A DNA stretch of 64,000 bases from NCBI RefSeq assembly GCF_023856365.1, contig NC_064542.1, positions 17,894,863-17,958,862 of the forward strand, given 5' to 3'. The position numbers were made by a program, and so were the translations under genes. Source of the stretch: Brienomyrus brachyistius (taxonomy: Eukaryota; Chordata; Actinopteri; Osteoglossiformes; Mormyridae). Each line of letters starts with the position of its first letter. Position 1 is the stretch's first letter. Below the pieces are notes generated by a model that was not told the origin of the DNA, searched no databases, and saw only the letters and a list, made by a program, of their open reading frames with translations. Below, one piece after another: positions 46,795 to 56,485 of this stretch.

Positions 46795-47395
46795 TATTGT
46801 GATTCGGATGCAGACAAAGATTTCAGCCTGTTAGGATTATGTGACTCCGACTTGCACTTGGACTTGATAGTTTGACTTGGACTCGGGTGTTTGTGACACT
46901 GTGGTCTGTAATCTTAAAAAGACACCACAAGCATACATTATGCGTTAACGGTTAATTTTAAAATGTGAAAATCCAAGGCTACTAAATTTATCTACAGATC
47001 CTTATTAGGGGTGGGGAATTGATATATTACAAATATGATTCTTCAAGGTGGTGATTTTAAGCATGAGAAAAAAAATCTATTTTAAAATATCAATAGGTTA
47101 TTGTAATTATTGTGGTCACATTTGTTACTGCTGATATATTTACCCAGTTGCACACTGCCTGATTTGTTAAGGCACTGAAATGCACAGGTCTAGCATGGGA
47201 CTATCATGAATGAGCAAATGTATGCAGATACTTTTCCAGCACCGTCGCAGTTTAAATCCAATGTTTGAAAGAAATTGTTGCACTAACAGTAGTGAATACA
47301 AACTGTCTCTTTTACAAATAGTCCTTGTTAATTAACACATTTCAGATGACTCATGACTTGACTCGGACTTGGGTGAGTCGACCACAACCCTGACA
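46795..47395. repeat. GACTTGGACTTG-type dispersed repeat
   Basis: Both edges carry GACTTGGACTCGGGTG-like motifs (about 46865-46890 and 47352-47380) around an AT-rich middle. I recognise this texture as a fish dispersed repeat, but have no clear termini. Confidence 0.45.
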
Positions 47396-49302
47396 GCGTG
47401 TGTGGTCTGACTGTATGTCACATACGTCATTATGTGAGACAGTGTGCCCTTTGTATCCCAAAGTATCTACACTGATTACTGTTCTCGGCAGACAATAGTC
47501 CTGATTATTAGCATCCTGTTCTTTATTAAAAGAAGAGTACCAGGTCTGAGTTATAATACTGATCAGCATCACATCACCAGTTCCTTTTTTTCTCTACTCA
47601 AAAGCATAGATTGCTGTGCCAAGCTTCCTTTTCAAATAAATTCAAAGGCAAGGCTTTATCTCTGCTTTTTAAAGCATGGCCTGTTGCATTGCAGTGGTCT
47701 TATAGAAAAATGGAAACAATGTATATGAAAACAGTTCTTCAGCAAGAAAGAGGGGTGAAAACAGAGGTAGACCAAGCAATGTGTTGCACTCCAGTGGGTG
47801 CTGCCCTAATTGGAGTGTTATTAGGGTACATATGCAGCACTAGGTGATGCAATCATGATAGGAAAAATAACACTCAAACCTACCTGTTAGGAAGCATAGT
47901 AGAGTTTCACCAATACAGCCTTTATTATTTATGCTTTGCCTTTTCTCTGTGTCACTGGTTCTCCTTTGTCTTGTCCTATGAATACTCTGCAGTCCTACAG
48001 GACAAAGAATGTCCTTGTGCGCTACATGTTGCTGTAACAAAAAGTCCCCATCGCTTCTATTTCCTGCCCATCAAACGCATTGTCAGAAATGCACACTGGT
48101 AGCTAGTATATACCGCTTGCTTTAAAGCACTATCCTGGCTGCCTTGCCTCTGATCACGTGCGCAAGCGGCTGCTGGAGATGATCCGGCTCTACCTTTCTG
48201 TTGCTGTCCAGTCCTCATTGACACCTGTCCATTTCCTCAAGCACCAGAGCTATCATCTGATCAGGGGAGACTTATTTCCCCACAGTGCACTGCAGTATCT
48301 GAGTCCCAGTCCAGTCTGTTTGTAATAAGAAGCAATGGGATCCAATTATAACGGTCCAGAAATGATTCCTTGACACTTGTGGGGGCTTTGAGTGCACAGT
48401 CTTTAGTACCTTGGCCAACAGAACACTGGGTTAATACAGCTCCTGAATCTCGGGGAAGTCTTTCTTTATAACGCGCCACCTGGAGTCTTAAAACCAGCCG
48501 TAACATCTGGTCCGTGGCCACAGACTGCAAACCCCAGCCGACCTAATTATGTTCCTGTTACGGTAAACAGAATCAAATATCTGAGTCCACTTTTCAATTA
48601 TTAATTCCGACTGAGCTGTCAGACATAAGGACCAATGCTAGTCAATTGATGGGTCGACATCTGGCCTCTGGTATGCCATCAGAACACGGAGGTATCGCAT
48701 TAAACTTTGGGGAAATTAAAATGGCCCTACGAAGCAGTCATATGGTCTCTAGCTCTGTGCCAGTGGCACACGGGTGACACACTTGGCTGTTTAAGGGTTA
48801 GGAGCCTTAAGAAACATTTCAAGAGTCATGGGTCTTTATATTTCTATTCAGATGTGAATACTGGCTGTATATTCACATGTATATATACTTAATGTGTGTT
48901 AATTATACAGATTATGCTCTTCTAATTTTATAAACTTGTGTCGCTGTGACAGGATGCACCAGGATGTGAGTGAAACAGTCAATGTTGATACTCAGGAGGA
49001 AAGCGGTTTAAGGAGCTTTCATGTCTTGTGAGGGTCATAGCTTCTTTAAGAAAACCTCATATCCATATGAAGTGGATTGCCTACCTTAAAATAAAGGTGA
49101 ACCCACAATTCAGTGCAACATGGCTTCACGGTTTGGCTCTGGCTCCAAGACAAGCAGCTTTGCACGGGCACTGCTCTGCTCACACTGACTCACTGAGATA
49201 CCCACTGATAAAAGTGCCCTTCACACTCATTTCATTTCTCATTTGCTTCCTGCAGAGCAGAAAATAGCACTCAATGTCCACTTTAACCACATCTTCCGCT
49301 AT
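47396..49302. other. Unannotated, with short segments shared with 50.3 kb
   Basis: Two segments recur inside the nearby transposon. One is 48097-48116 (20 bp, one mismatch to 50504-50523) and the other is 48144-48181 (38 bp, one mismatch to 50316-50353). No gene or other repeat was identified. Confidence 0.5.
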
Positions 49303-49678
49303 TACAGTTTTTCCCAATTGCTAAAACACTATGTCATGGCCAATAAGCTAGATGACCATATGCTTTAATTCAGTCCTCAAGATGACCACACTATTCCCAG
49401 AATTAAACACTGTGTTCCTGTCGTTAGTGTTATATCATACTGTAGATTGGTTGCACCATTTCAGCGGATCCTAAAACATACACCGCATTGGCAACCACAA
49501 TTATCACAAAACAACCAATCAGAAAACACTCCTCACTCTAATCAAACACAAGGACTCAAAACTTAAGATGAATTAGCACTTAACACTCCATCTGATAATG
49601 CCGTGTGTCAAATTTCTTCACACATGATGCCCAACTACTTCTGCTTGTGTGATTGTGTGTGTAATAAATCTACAGTAT

Positions 49679-49853
49679 GATGGATAACAGACAGAGAGCT
49701 GGAAGAGGGAGAGGAAGGCGAAGAACTGTAATATCAGATGATATTCATGCAACTGTGGTTGACCATGTGCTTGTCCATGGTTTGACAATGAGAGAAGCTG
49801 GGTTATGTGTGCATCCAAATCTCAGTCGGTATACTGTACAGTTGCTTCCATAA
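49679..49853 (+). pseudogene. Transposase N-terminal fragment (helix-turn-helix)
   Basis: Open from ATG at 49679, encoding a basic stretch RGRGRRRTVISDDIHATVV, then DHVLVHGLTMREAG and NLSRYTV. This is the DNA-binding N-terminus of a fish IS630/Tc1-like transposase. A stop follows at about 49851. The next homologous piece at 50352 restarts within the same domain (EIHATLVNHVVNNG), so part of the N-terminus is present twice. Confidence 0.8.
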
Positions 49854-50351
49854 TCTGTACTTTCAGAATTTAGAACAGGTTAAGTACTTTATGACAATTA
49901 GTAGGCTTACATTGTGTAATCGTGTGAAATAAATGAGTGGGCTCTTTAAAATTGAAATCTAAAAGAATACCAACTTTTTGTTATTGAAATGGTTCATTTA
50001 ATTTGTAAGTGCGATGAATCTATTTAACGACAATGCAATGTCCACATTTCCGCGAAATCGACAAGGAGGTAAAAGCGGCTGTCATTGGATACGTTCCTTG
50101 TTAAAGTCACACAAAAAGAAAAAAATTCCAGTGAGCCAATAGATAGCAGTGATTCCGTTAGCTATAGTGAAAGTCGTCCTACAAAATAACCCTCCTCTTC
50201 TCTCTCTCGTCTCCCTCACGTCATCCATGATTTTTTTCAAAGGTAAAATGCAAGTTCATTTGTTTTATGTATTTTTACTTTATATTTTGTATTAATAACT
50301 TCTATATGAATATTTTTGCCTCTGATCATGTGCGCAAGCGGCTGCTGGAGA

Positions 50352-50823
50352 TGCATGAAATTCATGCAACCCTTGTCAATCATGTAGTAAATAATGGGTA
50401 GACATTGAGGGAGAGTCCAACCAAGCCTCAGCAGATATACAGTGGCATCTGTACATTTCATCAACAGCATAGGTGAAACACATCTCCTCTGTTTACAGTA
50501 AATTGGTACCTAGTATATACCGCATCAGAACTTTCTGGTATCCATGCCTAATCATGTGATATTTTACTGTAATGACTACATTATTTTGTTTTGTCAACAT
50601 AGGATTGAGGGTCGAGAACGCCAAGGAGGAAGGGGCCCCATGTTCACAGAAGATCAAGAGCCATTAGAAATATGGTTTTGGCCAATAATGCAATAAGACT
50701 CAGGGAAATTCAAAACAACATGGTCAGTGACCAAACAGTTTTGGGAAACATTCATCAGGTGTCTCTTTCCACTGGCTTGAATCCTTAAAAAGAAATCATA
50801 TCCAGATGAAACAACTGTAAAAA
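50352..50823 (+). pseudogene. Second transposase N-terminal and linker fragment
   Basis: Encodes EIHATLVNHVVNNG, a stop, TLRES, then TFHQQHR. After a gap it continues ERQGGRGPMFTEDQE, LANNAIRLREIQNNMVSDQT and QVSLSTG. These match successive parts of the same transposase up to the start of the catalytic domain. Several stops are present. The first catalytic aspartate region has been deleted between PFERNS and GGNITLC. Confidence 0.78.
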
Positions 50824-51852
50824 GTGCCATTTGAAAGAAATTCAGGGAACCCGGGGGGGAACATAACCCTCTGTGTAGGAATCCCACAGAATGGAGTTGT
50901 CCTCCACCATGCCACCTTATGTCCTTACAATGCAGCTCTCATTCTGTCATGTTTAGCCACCTTATGTCCTCACAATGCAGCTCTCATTCTGTCATGTTTA
51001 GCCACCTTATGTCCTCACAATGCAGCTCTCATTCTGTCATGTTTAGCCACCTTATGTCCTTACAATGCAGCTCTCATTCTGTCATGTTTAGCCACCTTAT
51101 GTCCTTACAATGCAGCTCTCATTCTGTCATGTTTAGCCACCTTATGTCCTTACAATGCAGCTCTCATTCTGTCATGTTTAGCCACCTTATGTCCTCACAA
51201 TGCAGCTCTCATTCTGTCATGTTTAGCCACCTTATGTCCTCACAATGCAGCTCTCATTCTGTCATGTTTAGCCACCTTATGTCCTCACAATGCAGCTCTC
51301 ATTCTGTCATGTTTAGCCACCTTATGTCCTCACAATGCAGCTCTCAGTCTGTCATGTTTAGCCACCTTATGTCCTCACAATGCAGCTCTCATTCTGTCAT
51401 GTTTAGCCACCTTATGTCCTTACAATGCAGCTCTCATTCTGTCATGTTTAGCCACCTTATGTCCTCACAATGCAGCTCTCATTCTGTCATATTTAGCCAC
51501 CTTATGTCCTTACAATGCAGCTCTCATTCTGTCATGTTTAGCCACCTTATGTCCTCACAATGCAGCTCTCATTCTGTCATGTTTAGCCACCTTATGTCCT
51601 CACAATGCAGCTCTCATTCTGTCATGTTTAGCCACCTTATGTCCTCACAATGCAGCTCTCATTCTGTCATGTTTAGCCACCTTATGTCCTCACAATGCAG
51701 CTCTCATTCTGTCATATTTAGCCACCTTATGTCCTTACAATACAGCTCTCATTCTGTCATGTTTAGACCAACTCAATAATATTGTTATTGCTGCAAATGA
51801 AATTGATGTCACCTGGGACAATGTATCATTCCACCGATCTCCTCCAGTCTGA
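50824..51852 (+). pseudogene. Transposase catalytic fragment with 19 in-frame 15-codon repeats
   Basis: A single 342-codon open frame. Residues 1-29 (MPFERNS..., GGNITLCVGIPQNGVVLHH) match the transposase up to just before the expanded piece. Residues 30-314 are 19 copies of ATLCPHNAALILSCL. The frame then continues in transposase register: DQLNNIVIAANEID and VTWDNVSFHRS. The Asp codon at 51817-51819 is the expected second catalytic residue of a DDE transposase. The ORF lacks the first catalytic Asp and the C-terminal third, so it cannot be an active enzyme. Whether it is transcribed is unknown. Confidence 0.85.
50911..51765 (+). repeat. 45-bp minisatellite, exactly 19 units, coding-derived
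   Basis: The unit is GCCACCTTATGTCCTCACAA, TGCAGCTCTCATTCTGTCAT, GTTTA (45 bp). Starts run at 45-bp steps from 50911 to 51721 without a single indel. Variants: TTACAAT (Tyr) in units 1, 4-6, 12, 14 and 19; CTCACAAT (His) in the rest; CATATTTA in units 13 and 18; one T-to-G in unit 10; ACAGCT (Thr) only in unit 19. All keep the frame open. A second plus frame (50919-51779) is also open. Confidence 0.98.
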
Positions 51853-52261
51853 AATTGCTTCATGATTTTTAGTTTTTTACCCTCTCTGTTTTTTGCATGT
51901 CTGTAGTGGTTGCAGTAAATAAAATTTACAAATTTGATCTAATGTGGTGTTTGGTGAACATATTTTGTGTACTATTTTTCATTAGGTAACTAGAAATGCT
52001 ACAAGAGTTTTAGGATTAATGCAGCAGTATCTATCTTATTTAAAATTAGTTAGATAATAATATTCATGTGTGTAGAATATGACAACAAAACAGTGCTTTT
52101 ATAAAAAAAAGTTTTATGGAGATTTTACAATAGTGTTGCATTTTGCAAAAGATCTGAGATGTTCCGCTACTTGGGTGTAGTGTTGTGCTAATTGTGTGAA
52201 GTGTTTCGAAAATGTGGGCCCAAGTTTCAAAATTGTGCTTAAGCAATTGAGATAAACTGTA

Positions 52262-52399
52262 GTGGAAAACCAACACTTTGACTTAGTGCTAACAGTAGCA
52301 GCTACTGCTGTCAGTTCTAAAAAGGAGGCCAGGAGGCTCCTTGCTCCCAGGTTGTGTCTCAAATCTTGTGATTTGGACAGTGTGACTTAGCACTTAGCC
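52262..52399. other. Short spacer
   Basis: No recognised feature between the transposon end and the LINE tail. Confidence 0.3.
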
Positions 52400-52615
52400 A
52401 TCTCTCCTATTTGACTCTCCCTTCCGGCCCCTGGAGGTTGGGCTCCCCCTTTGAGTCTGGTCCCTCCCAAGGTTTCTTCCTTCTAGGGAGTTTTTCCTTG
52501 CCACTGTTGCCTATAGCTTACTCACTGGGGGCTTTGGGTGGGGATGCTGTAAAGCGCTTTGAGACGATGTAATGTGATGACGCGCTATACAAAAATAGAT
52601 TTGTTGTTGTTTGTT
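52400..52615 (+). mobile_element. LINE 3' end
   Basis: CCCAAGGTTTCTTCCTTCTA, GGGAGTTTTTCCTTGCCACT, GCTTACTCACTGGGGGC, TGTAAAGCGCTTTGAGACGA and ACGCGCTATACAAAAATAGA form the well-known 3' UTR end of a fish LINE group, ending in TTGTTG repeats. The 5' part is absent. Confidence 0.85.
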
Positions 52616-52719
52616 GTATAGAAATGGCAGGGTGCTACATGGCACATTATCGTTATAATAGTTTTAGTATTTTTTGGATCACTGTCAAAAGTTATCTTGT
52701 TAACTCTTCCCTCTGACTA

Positions 52720-52935
52720 GCATCATGGCTCACTGGGTAGCAGTGGAATGTTTGGATGCTATTTTAGGATCAGGCTTGTTTGCCACATTTGCATGGCTTT
52801 GCACCATTCGCTCTCAGTGTGAACTTTCGAGTTCCAGACACATGCTTTGCAGGCTCGCTGCTGACTCATGTGAGTGGGCGTGTGAGTGTGTGCACACGTG
52901 AGTGAGTTGCACTGACTTCTATTTTAGACTGTATG
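52720..52935 (+). mobile_element. Possible old SINE family A copy
   Basis: CATGGCTCACTGGGTAGCAG at the start and GTGAGTGGGCGTGTGAGTGT toward the end are in the right order for family A, but intervening sequence is too diverged for a firm call. Confidence 0.35.
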
Positions 52936-53035
52936 CCTTTCCACCTTGCTCTATGCCCAAATGCTTCCTACACAAACTAAAGACTGCACATATAAATAAA
53001 ACATCAATAAAAATGTAAGTTATCAAATCCCTGAC

Positions 53036-53282
53036 TATGAAACTGCTCTAGCAGGTCTGTTTTGGTTTGTCGTATTCCGAGTTATTGGTTGAATTGTGTT
53101 TGAGGTCTGTATCGATAGAGTTGAACGTGTTTCGAGCCATACAAGTTTTAGCAGGAATGATCGAGTTCGAAGATTTCGGTCGAGGTACAAGTCAAAAAAT
53201 TCAACAGACCTGTTTGATGTCCGAGTTGGTTGAGTTACATTTGAATTTGAGGCATTTGAGTTCCAAGGTTCTACTGTATATA
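53036..53282. mobile_element. Tc1/mariner-class repeat, one terminus
   Basis: The right end reads TTGAGTTCCAAGGTTCTACT followed by GTATA. Its complement TACAGTAGAACCTTGGAACT is close to a common mariner-type terminus. The interior has many TTCGAG/GAGTT motifs. The left terminus was not found. Confidence 0.5.
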
Positions 53283-53464
53283 GAATGACTGCGACACTCC
53301 TGGGGAGAGGTTTTGGTAAAATAGGCAAATAAATCTTTTGGAAAACAGACAAAACTATTCTTATATATTATTGTTGTGTTGCTGCTCATTTGCATATATA
53401 TTAATATTAAAGTATGTTTCTTGTGAAATATTATACATGTACAACCAAATAAAAAGTTCTGGAA

Positions 53465-53765
53465 AAGATAGTCGCAGGTCAACTTTAGGCGTACTTGGAG
53501 ACATGCAAAGTACTTGAAAGATTCCAGGTGGGCTTCCGTCCCGGGACTCAGCACTGGAACTGCCTTAACTAAAAGACATAACAAAGGTAACTGACGCTGG
53601 CAATGCGACTCTACTTATGCTAACTTAAGTGCAGCCTTTGACACGGTTGACCATTTTACTCTATTACAAAGACTTAAATTTGAGGTTTTGGGTTGTGTGT
53701 AATGATATTGAAGTGGTTTAAATTACAGTTTTTCATGAGCAATCAGTCAGCCTATTTTTAGTTAA
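53465..53765 (+). pseudogene. L2/Jockey-type LINE reverse transcriptase fragment
   Basis: Encodes, across frames, FQVGFRPGTQHWNCLN-type sequence (about 53520), NLSAAFDTVDHFTLLQRL (53620-53670) and LKWFK (about 53710). AAFDTVDH is the conserved RT block with the first catalytic aspartate. Frameshifts occur on both sides. Neither UTR is attached. Confidence 0.82.
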
Positions 53766-54240
53766 AGAGTGAATTTGTGAATTTGCCCTCATTAGCAATA
53801 CATGGCAGAAGAAACTCTGAGGTCTTCCACACTTCGAAGAAAAGGAACTAATGAGAAGAGGACTTTACATGCCGTCTTATGGATACATGCAGAGTTTGGA
53901 GGTGTCTCCAGCCATTTTCTCCCATCGTCCAGCATGATTGCATTTCCAAATTAAAGGCAGGCCATGGACTTTTCAGACTCCGGTCTTCTTGAAAGCTGCT
54001 TTATGTGTCAGTGAAACGAATCCTTTTAAGCACTCCTATGTACCAGTTATCGGGCTCGATTCTCCAATGCGTGTATGTCAAGAAAGCAAGTAGCTGCATA
54101 CTTTTTTCAGTTAAGAGTATTAATTAAGTGTGAGGTTTGTATGCACTTTGGCCTGAGAAACTCTAAAATGTGGGCGTGTCGCATGGAAATGACCCTTGAG
54201 CACATTCTGCCACTGACTATGTGGTATCCATGGCTGCATT
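53766..54240. other. Unannotated stretch
   Basis: No recognised feature. Confidence 0.3.
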
Positions 54241-54447
54241 ACAGTTTTTCTGGCTAAAACACATTTCCTAAAATTTCCTCTCCTTTACTGAACAGTAAAC
54301 CCTAACTCTAAAATTCAAGCTGCTCTCACAAAACCTTTGACTCATCTTGCAAAATCAAGCGATCTTCTCAAAACTATGTTATCTTTGCTCAAAAGCAAAC
54401 ACTGCTTTCAGATCACGCATCAAGCTAGTTGGTACATAAACACTGAG
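54241..54447 (+). mobile_element. Terminus of a second IS630-type transposon copy
   Basis: TTACAGTTTTTCTGGCTAAA then ACACATTTCC resembles the left end at 49303 (TACAGTTTTTC...GCTAAAACAC). It is interrupted at 54448 by a SINE and resumes at 54831. The opposite end was not located. The transposase is not recognisable. Confidence 0.55.
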
Positions 54448-54459
54448 CAGTCATTGCAT
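54448..54459 (+). repeat. Target-site duplication, left
   Basis: CAGTCATTGCAT, identical to 54819-54830. It brackets the SINE between them exactly. Confidence 0.95.
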
Positions 54460-54818
54460 CCATCCATCCATCCATTTTCCAAACCGCTTATCCTATTGGG
54501 TCGCGGGGGGTCCGGAGCCTATCCCGGAATCAATGGGCACGAGGCAGGGAACAACCCAGGATGGGGGGTCAGCCCATCGCAGGGCACACTCACACACCAT
54601 TCACTCACACATACACACCTACGGGCAATTCAGCAACTCCAATTAGCCTCAGCATGTTTTTGGACTGTGGGGGGAAACCGGAGTACCCGGAGGAAACCCC
54701 ACGACGACATGGGGAGAACATGCAAACTCTGCACACATGTGACCCAGGCGGAGACTCGAACCCGGGTCCCAGAGGTGTGAGGCGACAGTGCTAACCACTG
54801 CACCACCATGCCGCCCCC
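54460..54818 (-). mobile_element. SINE family A, full length (359 bp)
   Basis: On the minus strand it starts GGCGGCATGGTGGTGCAGTG (A box TGGTGCAGTGG) with B box GGGTTCGAGTC. Then come GGAGTTTGCATGTTCTCCCC, CCTCCGGGTACTCCGGTTTC, TTTTTGGACTG counterparts, CTGCGATGGGCTG, CCCGCGACCC, and a (GGAT)n tail. Perfect 12-bp duplications flank it. This copy sets the family definition for the others here. Both internal promoter boxes look intact. The 147-codon plus-strand open frame over it is incidental. Confidence 0.96.
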
Positions 54819-54830
54819 CAGTCATTGCAT
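54819..54830 (+). repeat. Target-site duplication, right
   Basis: CAGTCATTGCAT, the partner of 54448-54459. Removing the SINE and one copy restores a continuous host sequence. Confidence 0.95.
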
Positions 54831-55332
54831 ACTACAGCCAAAAACTGAAAACACTCCCGGTTAAAAATGTTGTCGGCACAGAGAGAAACATTTACTGCGG
54901 ATGTGGTCTTTTGCATATTGAGCTACAAAACTGGAAACCAAAAGACAGTCTTGCAGTCTACCAAAAATGTTTGTATACAATTACACTAAACCGATATGTA
55001 AAGTTTGCAGTATTCAGTACTCCAAAAAAGTTACTATAAAGCACAAAGTGAAAAATCCAAATGAGAGGCACATTACAGTAAAATGTTGTGCAACTGCCAA
55101 GCTAGAGTCAAGGATGAATATTCACGTTGCCTCATCACCATGTCACAGGGCTGGGTCAGGACAGAGAACTTTGGCTACATCACAGGAAATGCTCTCCCTT
55201 GCTGGGTGATGTGGGAAGAATCCTCTGTGTGACCCATTTGTCCCTTAACGTTGAAATTCAACTCACCTGTGGCACCTGCATTCTCATCCGGCACATTTTC
55301 TGTGTTCGAGTCACTCTTTGGCTTCTGCCAAA
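54831..55332. other. Unannotated, continues the interrupted transposon
   Basis: AT-rich to about 55120, then mixed. It may be the interior of the element begun at 54241. No transposase motif recognised. Confidence 0.35.
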
Positions 55333-55442
55333 CCTCCCCGTCCTGGGTTGTTCCCTGCCTCGTGCCCATTGCTTCCGGGATAGGCTCCGGACCCCCCGCG
55401 ACCCAGTAGGATAAGCGGTTTGGAAAATGGATGGATGGATGG
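55333..55442 (+). mobile_element. SINE family A, 5'-truncated copy
   Basis: CCCCGTCCTGGGTTGTTCCC, TGCCTCGTGCCCATTGCTTC, CGGGATAGGCTCCGGACC and GATAAGCGGTTTGGAAAATG, then a (GATG)n tail. It is very similar to the complement of the corresponding part of 54460-54818. No clear target-site duplication. Confidence 0.93.
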
Positions 55443-55853
55443 ATGTGGCACACCCTTTCAGAAATGCCCCGACCAGACAGCAGCATGATTTGGCATGGCT
55501 ATCTAAGTCATACTCTTCACACACTTGTAGAATGATTGGATGGATCACCTAGAAATGTAAACGTTTACAGTTTTATATGGTTAAAATGTTTAAATATTTA
55601 TATTCTACTTATTTCTCTTACATTATGACCAAAATTTTCTGTGATATAACATTCAGCACTGAAACAGATAGACTAATGACATACTATATACCAGAGATAT
55701 TCACTCGGAAGGAAAGAAAGAATTGTGTATGGAGGGGGAGGAGTACTTGAGGGGGGAAAACCGGGGGGGGGGTTGAGTTGAACCTTCACAAATATTAACA
55801 TTCCACATATCTGGAATACTGTGTTTGTGTGGTGGGGGAAGGGGGAGGGAAAA
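55443..55853. other. Unannotated, purine-rich
   Basis: Contains GGGGGAGG/GGGGGG runs at 55730-55780 and 55830-55850. A 22-bp core near 55539-55560 (TGGATGGATCACCTAGAAATG) recurs near 63191 with few changes, but flanks differ. Confidence 0.35.
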
Positions 55854-55855
55854 TA

Positions 55856-56483
55856 CAGTGAGGCCCCTGTATCCACAGTTTCAGTAACCGTGGTTTTAGT
55901 TATCCTCAGTTTACGGAAGTCTTTAAAACAAATGGAAAAATTCCAGAAATAGGTGGTTCATAAGTTTTAAATCAAATCCCGCGCCAAGCAGGTACAGGCA
56001 GTAAAGTGGTGAAATCCTCCAGCCCAGGAAGTACATGATTCATCCGCCTTTGTCCTCATACCACGCGTCCCTGCAGAACCCTCATCTAGCCTGCCTCTAG
56101 CATTCTTGCTGATTACTTCCTTTGCCACGTTATCACAGTGTCCGTGTTATAAAAATGCATCAACTGCACGATTTTCATTGCTCCTTCATCCCTTGATACA
56201 TGATATTTCTTCATTGCTCTCTTGGCTCTAAAACATCACAGTCTCTCTTTGAGAGAGTACAGCACTGTGCAGTACTGTATAATAATACACAATGTACTTT
56301 ATTCTTACTGTATTAAATAGTGAAAATGTTGTATTGTGCATAATGCATCGATTAAACTTGACCGTATGTATGTACAGGAAAATCACATTATATATGGGGT
56401 CCGCAGATGGTTTGTTGTCTATGGTTTCAGCTGTCTGTGGTTGGCTTTGGAACATATCATCCATGCATACAGGAGAACCACTG
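55856..56483. mobile_element. pogo/Tigger-type MITE
   Basis: The left end CAGTGAGGCCCCTGTATCCA and the right end ACAGGAGAACCACTG are flanked by TA on both sides (55854-55855, 56484-56485). The interior opens with CAGTTTCAGTAACCGTGGTT and TATCCTCAGTTTACGGA and closes with GTCCGCAGATGG, GTTTCAGCTGTCTGTGGTTG, the arrangement I know from Tigger-derived elements. 628 bp, no transposase. Confidence 0.83.
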
Positions 56484-56485
56484 TA

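Larger units (their letters stand above)
49303..52261 (+). mobile_element. IS630-type DNA transposon carrying an expanded minisatellite
   Basis: The left end TACAGTTTTTCCCAATTGCT and the complement of the right end TACAGTTTATCTCAATTGCT form inverted repeats, 23 of 27 matching and starting with the TA expected for this superfamily. Transposase remnants in between are on the plus strand in the expected order. The 2.96-kb length is inflated by about 855 bp of tandem repeat and by a 0.5-kb region (49860-50350) without homology. A second copy of the left-terminus type is at 54241. Confidence 0.83.

Noticed and set aside
50911..51765. CRISPR array (regular repeats)
   Set aside because: Units are contiguous without unique spacers and the organism is a vertebrate.
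50919..51779. Second long plus-strand open frame (286 codons, MSSQCSSHSVMFSHL repeats)
   Set aside because: It is the alternative frame of the same 45-bp array. It has no flanking homology, unlike the 342-codon frame.
54337..54780. 147-codon plus-strand ORF
   Set aside because: It overlaps the full-length SINE on the opposite strand.
54700..54818. Genuine tRNA gene on the minus strand
   Set aside because: A and B boxes are present but no cloverleaf with anticodon arm can be drawn, and it is part of a repeated SINE.
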